From an uncultured Bacteroidota bacterium (GTDB lineage Bacteria; Bacteroidota; Bacteroidia; Bacteroidales; UBA12481): a DNA stretch of 64,000 bases. Below are positions 25,946 to 33,826 of this stretch, piece by piece. Numbering within the stretch: position 1 is the first letter of the stretch; every line of letters starts with the position of its first letter. The notes under the pieces were generated by a model that was given only the letters and a program-made list of their open reading frames with translations, had not been told where the DNA came from and made no database searches. Location: assembly GCA_903851365.1 (NCBI GenBank), contig CAINOB010000085.1, forward strand, positions 124,001-188,000, read 5' to 3'. A program made the translations under genes and the position numbers.

Positions 25946-26534
25946 CTATCAGATAAATAGTAAAGATCACCCCAACCACAACCACTCCCCACTTGAGCTC
26001 TTCGTAATATTTCTTTAGTAGATCCTGTTGCGAATAGAAGAAATATCCCAGCATGGAAAGGACAATATTCCAGATGCCTGCTCCGATAAATGTCCAGAGC
26101 ATAAAGGTTTTTAAAGGCATCTTCGAAAGGCCGGCGGGTATCGAGATAAGGTGACGTATGCCGGGAACCAGGCGACCGATAAGTGTGCCGCTTTTACCGT
26201 TTTTAATAAAGAAATCCTCAGCTTTCTTTATTTTTTCACTGTTGACAAAGATCATGTGAGCCAGCTTGGTATCGGCCAGGGCGTAAACAATTTTACGACC
26301 GAGAGTGTAAGAAACCACATAATTGATGAGCGAACCGCATAAGGCCCCGGAGGTTCCTGCAAGCACGACCAGAAAAATATTCAGATCACCCTTAGCGGCA
26401 AGATAAGCTGCAGGTGGAATCACCAGCTCCGAGGGCATTGGTAAAACCGTACTCTCTATCAACATCAGCAGGAATATCGTCAGATATCCTATATTCTGCA
26501 TGTACCAATCGATTACGTGCTGGATGAATTCCAT
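25893..26534 (-). CDS. DedA family membrane protein
   Basis: A 213-residue protein of the DedA/VTT superfamily (undecaprenyl-phosphate or phospholipid flippase family). It carries the ESTVLPMPSELVIP segment (about 27-40) and GRLVPGIRHLISIPAG with the conserved Arg residues (about 121-136), plus about four to five transmembrane segments. The lysine- and glutamate-rich tail KKRSKKKIEEES and the stop codon are encoded by the purine-rich repeat also seen at 81-158 and 62026-62065. It is upstream of tRNA-Gln on the same strand. Confidence 0.9.
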   Translation of the reverse strand: MEFIQHVIDWYMQNIGYLTIFLLMLIESTVLPMPSELVIPPAAYLAAKGDLNIFLVVLAGTSGALCGSLINYVVSYTLGRKIVYALADTKLAHMIFVNSEKIKKAEDFFIKNGKSGTLIGRLVPGIRHLISIPAGLSKMPLKTFMLWTFIGAGIWNIVLSMLGYFFYSQQDLLKKYYEELKWGVVVVGVIFTIYLIVKTIRKKRSKKKIEEES

Positions 26535-26563
26535 AAGGCTCCAATGTTTTGGGCAAATCTAAC

Positions 26564-26592
26564 AAAAAAAAAGGCCACCCCGAGGGGCGGCC
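26564..26592 (-). terminator. Intrinsic terminator of T9SS copy 3
   Basis: On the minus strand GGCCGCCCC (26592-26584) pairs with GGGGTGGCC (26581-26573) including one G-U, followed by nine T's (26572-26564). It lies 23 bp after the stop of the T9SS gene. Confidence 0.85.
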
Positions 26593-26614
26593 CTTTTCAT
26601 GAAAAGACACTCTA

Positions 26615-28531
26615 TTATTCAACAATCACCATTTGCTTGGTTTGAGTGAAAGAACCTGCTTTCAGGGTGTAGAAATAAACACCCGGATCCAGATTGCTGG
26701 TCGACAGGCTATAGGTATGCTTACCTGCCGGCATCATACCATTGTTAACTTCCATCACCTTACGACCGGTCAGGTCCATGACCTCAAAGATCACTTCCGA
26801 TCCGCTGGCAAGTTCATAATCGATCGTGGTGGCTCCCCTGAACGGGTTCGGGTAGTTCTGACCCAGGGAGGCAATTCCTGTGGAAAGGTTGACGCCGTCG
26901 ATCCTGTTACCATGATCATTCAGATTAAGATGAATCATCATATTACGCTTACCATAATAGTCAGTAACACCCGACCTGGTACCTCCGTCAAAAATGGCAA
27001 TGGCAGATGATTCAGGCAAAACCACTGAATTATCCGTACCAATTTCAAGACCCCTATTCCTGCGATCCAGATAGTTGGCATTGGTATTATCCTGTGAAAT
27101 ACCTGCATAAACGATGTCACCCTTTTTCAGGAATTCAGATTCGCCATCCTTTTGCAGACCCATCGTAACCCAGGTATTGAAATCAGCAGAATCCAGCTGC
27201 ATAATATCCGTCGTAAGAAGTTCATACGGGGTTTGATCTGTTTCATCCGGTGCCGGTTTGAAGAAGAGAACAAAACGGTAATTCAGATATTGGTCGGCCT
27301 TACCACCTGCGATAAATACGGAGATCGAGCTCACTTCACAATCCTTGAAAATCGGGAAGATGGAACCGCTGAAATGGTTAAGGTTTTCAGTAGCCGTCTG
27401 ATTGTAAGATTCTTTAGTCATCGACCAGCCAAGGGTATTGACATCACCGGCACGTGAATATACGCTGTCGTCGACCGCGAAAAGGATCTCCTTCTTATTG
27501 TCAGCCGGATTGTTGTCAACCTCCTTCTGCTTAAATTCAGCGCTGATCTTGTAATGTCCATAATCAACAGGTGAGTATTTATCCGCTACTGTGGCAGTAT
27601 CAACGCTGAGGACGTTTACATCAGACTGAGATGACATTTTATGGAACTGGCTGGCACCATTCTTAGTGATGTCTAAATCGAGGTATACTTTTTCCTGATC
27701 ATATTCACCAAAGTTAAGTGCACTGGATTCAAAGTTCAGAAATCCACCCACGCCGTCGAGCTGTGATTTTGGAATATGGGCAATCCAAGCCATCTTGGTA
27801 TTATCGTTGCCATCATCCCATTCCATTTTCACATAATTCAGCTTCATATCATTATTCCAGGCTTCAGAAACAGAGAAGTCATCCACGGCCCAGTAATAGA
27901 GTCGGGTATCGATCCAGTGTAAGCGCATTTTAACTTCAGGCATACCAGCAGCCACATCCGAAATGTTCACTTCGAGTAGGGCAGGTTCACCTTTCGGCTT
28001 ATCCAGCGGACGATCTTTGTGACCGCAACCAAAGTTCACGTTGTAGTTGGCAGAGTGAACCCAGTTGTCAACTGATACTTCGAGCCACATATGAGCTACT
28101 GAATAACACATGAAGTGGGTTTGATAACGGACAACAACTGAAGAGTGCGTACTACAGTTCAATGTCGGAAAACCGATCGAGTTGTCCACGCCAATAGTAA
28201 GATCGCCCCCCTGGTTATATTCTTCCAGGAACAACGCTACACAACCATTAGCCTTGGTTGTCGAGTTGAGAGGTGGATCCTGCGTCAATGTGGAAACGAA
28301 TCCCTTGTCACCCGGCCACCAAACCCAGTTAAACCCAATATCGGTCGGATCAAGAAAATAGTATCCGGTAGGAGCGGTCCAGCCTTTGTCATCAGCAGGA
28401 TTTGCCCAACCGAAAGTCTCAGAGTAGAAAACCTGGCCATTCCCCTTGGTCCCGGGGGTCTGAGCCTGTGTTGAAACTGCTGCAAAGAGCGCAACAATAG
28501 CAAGGAAAAGTGTAAATTTCCGCATACGCAT
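26615..28531 (-). CDS. T9SS-exported protein, four-member paralog family, copy 3
   Basis: A 638-residue protein collinear with the two tandem copies at 6811-10721. The signal peptide ends at STQAQ. The N-terminal module contains QVFYSETFGWANPADDKGW and YYWAVDDFSVSEAW, the linker is NDMKLNYVKMEWDDGNDNT, the second module contains ESSALNFGEYDQ, and the third contains KDGESEFLKKGDIVYAGISQ. The T9SS domain begins LGQNYPNPFRGATTIDYEL. It is a single gene with its own terminator, on the strand opposite copies 1 and 2. Either ATG at 28531 or 28525 can serve as start. Function unknown. Confidence 0.8.
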   Translation of the reverse strand: MRMRKFTLFLAIVALFAAVSTQAQTPGTKGNGQVFYSETFGWANPADDKGWTAPTGYYFLDPTDIGFNWVWWPGDKGFVSTLTQDPPLNSTTKANGCVALFLEEYNQGGDLTIGVDNSIGFPTLNCSTHSSVVVRYQTHFMCYSVAHMWLEVSVDNWVHSANYNVNFGCGHKDRPLDKPKGEPALLEVNISDVAAGMPEVKMRLHWIDTRLYYWAVDDFSVSEAWNNDMKLNYVKMEWDDGNDNTKMAWIAHIPKSQLDGVGGFLNFESSALNFGEYDQEKVYLDLDITKNGASQFHKMSSQSDVNVLSVDTATVADKYSPVDYGHYKISAEFKQKEVDNNPADNKKEILFAVDDSVYSRAGDVNTLGWSMTKESYNQTATENLNHFSGSIFPIFKDCEVSSISVFIAGGKADQYLNYRFVLFFKPAPDETDQTPYELLTTDIMQLDSADFNTWVTMGLQKDGESEFLKKGDIVYAGISQDNTNANYLDRRNRGLEIGTDNSVVLPESSAIAIFDGGTRSGVTDYYGKRNMMIHLNLNDHGNRIDGVNLSTGIASLGQNYPNPFRGATTIDYELASGSEVIFEVMDLTGRKVMEVNNGMMPAGKHTYSLSTSNLDPGVYFYTLKAGSFTQTKQMVIVE

Positions 28532-28709
28532 TCTATAATTAAGTTAAAAATGTTAAAATTCCCTGATCAAATATAAAACGCAAAACCAATTTTCCAAAGA
28601 AAAAACTCATTTATTGTAAAAAAATACTCATTTATCCTATTTTAAGGCACATCTACAGTGGGAATAGGAAAAAGAGAGTATATTCAATTGTTTATCCAAC
28701 ACTTCAAAA

Positions 28710-31091
28710 ATGAATAGATTTCTTATCTTAAGCAGCCTCTGTATTCCTCTGATTATCTGCGGATGTAACACCAACAATGGCAACAATATTAATCTGCAGG
28801 TGACCTCCATAAAACCGGTTTCAGAGATCTCCCCATTAATATATGGGCACTTCTTCGAACACATTTATCATTCGGCAAATGGCGGATTATGGGGTGACCT
28901 GGTGTGGAACCGCAGTTTCGAAGAATTTCTTCAAAAACCTCATTGGAAATTAAACAGCGGAATTCTATCACAATCAGAGAAAATGAGTGACGTAAAACTC
29001 CTGTTCGGGGACCCGGCATGGACCGATTACACATTTACCCTGGAGGCACGGAAAGATGCAGGATATGAGGGATTCCTGATTCTTTTCCGGGCGATTGATG
29101 AGGATAATTTCTACTGGCTTAATCTTGGCGGTTGGGGTAATTCGCAGCATGCCATCGAGAAGGAAATAAGCAACAGCAGATCAGTTATGTCTCCTTTTAT
29201 CAAGGGTCGGATTTCAGAGAATGAATGGGTCCCAATCCGGGTATCCGTAAAGGGAAATCGGATTGAAGCTTACCTGAATAATCAACTTTTGTATAATTAT
29301 ACAGATACTATTCATCAATTTCTTCATGGAGCTGTCGGTATCGGTTCCTGGAGTACCGCTGTCAGCTATAAAAATCTGAAAGTCACGGATGCTTCCGGAA
29401 AGGTTTTATTTACCGGATTTCCGGAGATCCCGGGCAGCGAAATGTTTCCGAGGCATTGGACCCCTTCCGATCCAGGCCGTTTTAGAGTTGAATCAACTGG
29501 CACACTCAATGGAAAGTATTCAGTGGCCGCCATGCCAAATGGGAAATCAATTTCTATTTCTCAGAAGAATTTTGCCGTTCATGCAGGCGATAAAATTTCC
29601 GGATCTGTTTGGCTGAAAGGAAAACCTGGGACCACAGTGGCTGTGCAATTAAAAAATGGTAACGAAATCATTTCAGAATATTCCATCAGCAACCTTAGTG
29701 ATATCTGGAAAGAGTACCCAATCCTCCTTAACCCGAAACACGATACCCAATACCCCGATCTCTGTGTTTCATTCAGCGGCAGCGGTCAGGTGAATATCGA
29801 CCAGATTAGCCTGATGCCGGAAAGCGCTGTTAGAAACAGTGGATTCCGCACTGATCTGTTCGATGCGGTAGCAGCCATCAAACCCACGGTCATTCGCTGG
29901 CCGGGTGGGTGTTATGCCGAGCTTTACCGCTGGAAGGATGGGATCGGACCCCAGAGTAAACGACAAACATTTCCTGAAAATATCTGGGACGATAAGGATG
30001 TGAATTCCATTGGTACTGATGAATACATTGAATTAAGCCGGAAACTGAAAAGTGAACCGCTGATCGTTATCAATACCGGATTTCATGAAGGCGCCGGAAC
30101 TCCTGAAGCCTGGGCACCCTGGATCAGTGAGGCCTGCGAATGGGTGGATTATTGCAACGGTCCGGCAACAACAGTATGGGGCGCGGTAAGGGCTGCCAAT
30201 GGTCACCCCGAACCTTATCATGTTAAATTTTGGGAAATCGACAATGAACTATGGCGATCGCTCGTCCCCGACCCGCATAAATATAGTCAGGCTGTTAAGC
30301 TGTTTGCCGCAGCCATGCGAAAAATCGATCCCTCAATAATTGTGATCGCCCATGGTGGAAACGGTACCGATATGGAGTGGAACCAGGTGCTGCTTAATGA
30401 ATGTGCCGCCGATTTCGATGTACTTTCCATTCACCATTATTCCGATCCGAATGCATATTATTCAGCTGCGCTTGCTCAGGATTCGCTATATAAAAAGCTC
30501 AAGGCATCAGTTGCCGCCTGCTCAAATCCGAAGATCCGAATTTATGTTTCGGAATGGAATGCTCAGTCTACCGACTGGAGAACCGGTTTATATGCCGGCA
30601 ATCTCCTGAATATTTTTGAACAGAATTCGGATATCATAAGCATGGGTGGCCCTGCATTATTTTTGCGCCATACCACTGCCTCAGCCTGGGATAATGCCTT
30701 TATCAACTTTAATGAATCAGGATGGTTTCCTGCACCCAACTATGTGGTAATGAAATTATGGCGCGATCATTTTGCCCCTGAGCGTTTGGGTATCACCGGC
30801 ATGCCTGATTCGGTGAATGCCATAGCTTCTTTCGATCCGGCAGATGGGCGCCTCGTGATCAAGCTGGTGAACAACAGCAAAACTGACAAGCCAATAACAG
30901 TAAGTTTGCCCGATGGATGTACCGCCGCCAATGCTCAGGGGTATCTCGTTAAAGGGAATTCGCTTACCGACCGCAATACCATGAAGCAGCCGGAAGAAAT
31001 CAGTCCAAAAAATCAGGCAGTTACTCTCATCCGAAAGAAAATATCGACAAATTTGCCAGGACTAAGCTGTTTGCTGATCGAAGTAAAATAA
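28710..31091 (+). CDS. GH51 alpha-L-arabinofuranosidase, surface lipoprotein
   Basis: A 793-residue lipoprotein (lipobox IICGC at about 14-18). The N-terminal strand PVSEISPLIYGHFFEHIYHSANGGLWGDLV is typical of GH51. An inserted laminin-G-like region (about 90-225, DYTFTLEARKDAGYEGFLILFRAI) and a CBM-like sandwich precede the catalytic barrel. The barrel has RWPGGCYAELYRWKDGIGP, acid/base Glu in WEIDNELW (encoded near 30231) and nucleophile Glu in YVSEWNAQ (near 30549). It removes arabinofuranose side chains from arabinan or arabinoxylan. Residues near DNA 29726-29760 are coded by heptamer repeats. It is followed 9 bp later by the GT-C/TPR gene. Confidence 0.93.
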   Translation: MNRFLILSSLCIPLIICGCNTNNGNNINLQVTSIKPVSEISPLIYGHFFEHIYHSANGGLWGDLVWNRSFEEFLQKPHWKLNSGILSQSEKMSDVKLLFGDPAWTDYTFTLEARKDAGYEGFLILFRAIDEDNFYWLNLGGWGNSQHAIEKEISNSRSVMSPFIKGRISENEWVPIRVSVKGNRIEAYLNNQLLYNYTDTIHQFLHGAVGIGSWSTAVSYKNLKVTDASGKVLFTGFPEIPGSEMFPRHWTPSDPGRFRVESTGTLNGKYSVAAMPNGKSISISQKNFAVHAGDKISGSVWLKGKPGTTVAVQLKNGNEIISEYSISNLSDIWKEYPILLNPKHDTQYPDLCVSFSGSGQVNIDQISLMPESAVRNSGFRTDLFDAVAAIKPTVIRWPGGCYAELYRWKDGIGPQSKRQTFPENIWDDKDVNSIGTDEYIELSRKLKSEPLIVINTGFHEGAGTPEAWAPWISEACEWVDYCNGPATTVWGAVRAANGHPEPYHVKFWEIDNELWRSLVPDPHKYSQAVKLFAAAMRKIDPSIIVIAHGGNGTDMEWNQVLLNECAADFDVLSIHHYSDPNAYYSAALAQDSLYKKLKASVAACSNPKIRIYVSEWNAQSTDWRTGLYAGNLLNIFEQNSDIISMGGPALFLRHTTASAWDNAFINFNESGWFPAPNYVVMKLWRDHFAPERLGITGMPDSVNAIASFDPADGRLVIKLVNNSKTDKPITVSLPDGCTAANAQGYLVKGNSLTDRNTMKQPEEISPKNQAVTLIRKKISTNLPGLSCLLIEVK
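29726..29760. repeat. Heptamer short tandem repeat inside the GH51 gene, locus 3
   Basis: Five 7-bp units are read in frame: CCTTAAC, CCGAAAC, ACGATAC, CCAATAC, CCCGATC. Two units, CCTTAAC and CCGAAAC, are identical to units in purD. They encode part of a loop between beta strands (LNPKHDTQYPDL). Confidence 0.6.
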
Positions 31092-31100
31092 AAAGTACCC

Positions 31101-32948
31101 ATGCTGAACAAACGGAAAGAATGGTTTCTGGTCGGATTTATCCTGCTTGTTACCTTTGTCTGCTTTTCACCTTCCCTGAAGAGTGATTTCGTAAACTGGG
31201 ACGATACCGACAACATTACCACCAACCCAAATGTTGCCCACCTCACTGTTCAGAACATCTCACACATGTTTACAGGTACTGTGGCAGGCAGTTATACTCC
31301 GCTGACCACACTCACTTTTGCTGTCGAAACCAGCATATTCGGAATGAAACCGGGTGCCTTTCATCTCGACAATATCCTGCTTCATTTATTGTGCACCCTG
31401 CTGGTTTACCTGTTTATCCGCAGAATCGGCGCCAGCATTTTCATTGCCTTCACCGCTGCGATTCTTTTCGGGATCCATCCCATGCGCGTTGAATCCGTGT
31501 CATGGATAACAGAAAGAAAGGATGTTTTGTATGGTCTGTTTTTCCTGATGTCTTTGATTTTATATGTTTCATTCCATAAAACAAGGAAACCGGTTTATTA
31601 TTTTCTTGCCCTGCTGGCCTTTGTTTTTTCCCTCCTTGCAAAAATCCAGGCAGTGACATTACCGCTGGTTTTAATCCTGATTGATTATTTCTTCGAGGGT
31701 GAGTTCCGGCCGAAACAATTAGTCAATAAGATCCCTTTCTTCCTATTGTCGCTTGCAACCGGGGTTACCGGCATGCTCTTGCTCAGTCATCATGGATCAT
31801 TGGAAGCCAATGCGGTTGTCCCGTTTTTCCAGCGGATATTTATCGGAACCTATACTCTGTGCGTTTACATTATCAAGAGTTACTGGCCCTATGAACTATC
31901 TGCAATCTACCCTAATCCGGAAAATATAACCTTGATATTTTATGCCAGTGTGCTGATGGTTGGCGGAGTTGCTTACTTGGTTTATAAGTATGCCAGGAAA
32001 ACCAAAGAAGTCGTTTTTGGATCCCTGTTCTTTCTTTTCAATGTTATGTTCATGCTCCAGATTGTTGGTGCCGGGCAGGCATTTTTAGCCGACAGGTTTA
32101 CCTACCTGGCCTACATAGGTTTGTTTTTTATCCTGGGATGGGCGCTGGAATATCTGTATAAAAGCAAGTGGAAAGCTTACCTCATCATTGCAGGAGCGAT
32201 CTATCTTGCTGCATTGGGAGCCGTTACATGGAGCCGGACACAGGTCTGGAAAAACTCAGAGACCCTGTTTTCCGACGTGATCAAAAAATATCCATCCTAT
32301 GGAAAGGCCTATACCAACCTGGGCTATTTTTACAGCGATCAGGATCAGTTTGAAAAGGCCATTGCGGTGTACAGCAAAGCGATAGAGATGAATCCGGCGG
32401 GATATGTCAATTACAGCAACCGGAGCGAGGCGTTGTTTCATCAGGGTAAAACTGAAAAAGCGCTGGATGACCTGAATATGGCTCTTAAGATTAAGCCGGA
32501 TTACAGCACGGGATTGAGTAACCGGGGAGCTTACTGGGGGTCGTTAAAGAAATTCGATCTCGCGCTGGCTGATCTCGACAAAGCAATTGCTGCTGATCCT
32601 ACTAACCTTAAAGCGCTTTCAAATCGTTCACTGGCTTATTATTCTATTGGAAACTATGAAAAAGCCAGTCAGGATGCCACCGCCTACCTGAAGCTGAATC
32701 CCGACGAACCAAATATTCTCAATCAGCGGGGTTTATGTTTCGACCATTTAAACCGGAACCAGGAAGCGGTGAATGATTTCAACAAGGCGATCTTGCTGAA
32801 ACCAGGAATTGGTGCCTACTTTCAAAACCGTTCCTACGTGTTAGCCAAATTGTCGGATTTCAAGGGCGCCCTGAGGGATATTCTTAAAGCTCAGGAACTG
32901 GGAATAAAGGTCAATTCCGCTTATCTGAACATGCTTCAATCGAGGTAA
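31101..32948 (+). CDS. TMTC-like GT-C glycosyltransferase with TPR domain
   Basis: A 615-residue membrane protein. Residues 1-390 hold about ten hydrophobic helices with FVNWDDTDNITTNPNV after the first helix (the Asp pair typical of PMT/TMTC GT-C enzymes) and VESVSWITERKDVLYGLFF. Residues about 400-610 hold tetratricopeptide repeats (AYTNLGYFYSDQDQFEKAIAVYSKAIEMNP and four to five more). TMTC proteins are O-mannosyltransferases in animals; bacterial homologs are uncharacterised. It starts 9 bp after GH51, so it is likely cotranscribed. A role in protein or glycan glycosylation is inferred. Confidence 0.82.
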   Translation: MLNKRKEWFLVGFILLVTFVCFSPSLKSDFVNWDDTDNITTNPNVAHLTVQNISHMFTGTVAGSYTPLTTLTFAVETSIFGMKPGAFHLDNILLHLLCTLLVYLFIRRIGASIFIAFTAAILFGIHPMRVESVSWITERKDVLYGLFFLMSLILYVSFHKTRKPVYYFLALLAFVFSLLAKIQAVTLPLVLILIDYFFEGEFRPKQLVNKIPFFLLSLATGVTGMLLLSHHGSLEANAVVPFFQRIFIGTYTLCVYIIKSYWPYELSAIYPNPENITLIFYASVLMVGGVAYLVYKYARKTKEVVFGSLFFLFNVMFMLQIVGAGQAFLADRFTYLAYIGLFFILGWALEYLYKSKWKAYLIIAGAIYLAALGAVTWSRTQVWKNSETLFSDVIKKYPSYGKAYTNLGYFYSDQDQFEKAIAVYSKAIEMNPAGYVNYSNRSEALFHQGKTEKALDDLNMALKIKPDYSTGLSNRGAYWGSLKKFDLALADLDKAIAADPTNLKALSNRSLAYYSIGNYEKASQDATAYLKLNPDEPNILNQRGLCFDHLNRNQEAVNDFNKAILLKPGIGAYFQNRSYVLAKLSDFKGALRDILKAQELGIKVNSAYLNMLQSR

Positions 32949-32955
32949 CTTACGA

Positions 32956-33822
32956 TCAAAAAGGCCAGATAGTGAGTTTCCCCTTTCGATATCGGACCAC
33001 AAGGATATCGCCTGGCTTATCGCCTTTGACCGTTGAGCCGGCCGACCAGATGGAGATTCCATTCCAGGTACGGTGTTCAACGGCATGGGAATGTCCATGA
33101 AATATGCCAATCACATTATAAGGCTTAATCACTGCAGCAAGTGAATCCCTGTCGGGCTGGGTCCACCAAAGCTTACTGAAATCATCCCATCCATAATGCT
33201 GAACTAACACCACCGGGCGTCCGCTGGTTCCAACATTTTTCAGGAGGTCATGTTTCAGGAAATTCCGGCTGAAAAGCGGTTCCCGGAAAGAATCCTTGAA
33301 ATAATGGCACCATCCGCACGTGTCGATCCACTCATTACCCGGATAATTGCCGAGATTAATAAAGTGCACACCGTTCCAGTCCCACGAATAGTTAAGACCG
33401 TTTTCGGAGATCCCCGCCAGTGCCGGCCTCTTTGGATTCCGGCGAATAATCGCCTGTCTTACCACCTGGTTAAGCCCGCCATCGTGATTCCCGAAAGTTT
33501 CATAAATCGGGAATTTAAGTTTTTTATCACCTGTGATCCCGTAATCCTCTTCAAACTGCTGCATCGCGCTGTCGGAAGGGCTATCGAGGATATCGCCGCA
33601 ATGAATCACACCAAGGGGTTTCCCGACTTTACCGGTTAACCAACCCGGGAGGTCGGCTCCTTCGATGGAATTCATGTGATCTATGGTTTCGAGGTTCTTA
33701 ACATGATCACTTTTCCCATAGTGAGAATCCGACACGACCAAAAAGAAAAAAGTATCCTGCCTGGCTGAAATTACAGCTGCGGCAAGGAGAATTACTGCCA
33801 GGAGCCAGCCAATTTTTTTCAT
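32956..33822 (-). CDS. Secreted calcineurin-like metallophosphoesterase
   Basis: A 288-residue protein with a signal peptide (MKKIGWLLAVILLAAAVISA) and the metallophosphoesterase metal ligands: SDSHYG (D-x-H), HCGDILDSP (GDxxD), TFGNHDGG (GNHD), and GIFHGHSHAVEHR (GHxH). Substrate unknown. It is the last gene of a minus-strand run AraR-araD-GH127-phosphoesterase, starting 4 bp after the GH127 stop, so cotranscription is likely. Confidence 0.88.
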   Translation of the reverse strand: MKKIGWLLAVILLAAAVISARQDTFFFLVVSDSHYGKSDHVKNLETIDHMNSIEGADLPGWLTGKVGKPLGVIHCGDILDSPSDSAMQQFEEDYGITGDKKLKFPIYETFGNHDGGLNQVVRQAIIRRNPKRPALAGISENGLNYSWDWNGVHFINLGNYPGNEWIDTCGWCHYFKDSFREPLFSRNFLKHDLLKNVGTSGRPVVLVQHYGWDDFSKLWWTQPDRDSLAAVIKPYNVIGIFHGHSHAVEHRTWNGISIWSAGSTVKGDKPGDILVVRYRKGKLTIWPF

Positions 33823-33826
33823 CGGG

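Noticed and set aside
29359-29375. A 17-base match to the palindrome at 21127-21143 within the GH51 gene
   Set aside because: Only one arm is present, and the bases encode normal residues (AVSYKN); chance or codon use explains it.
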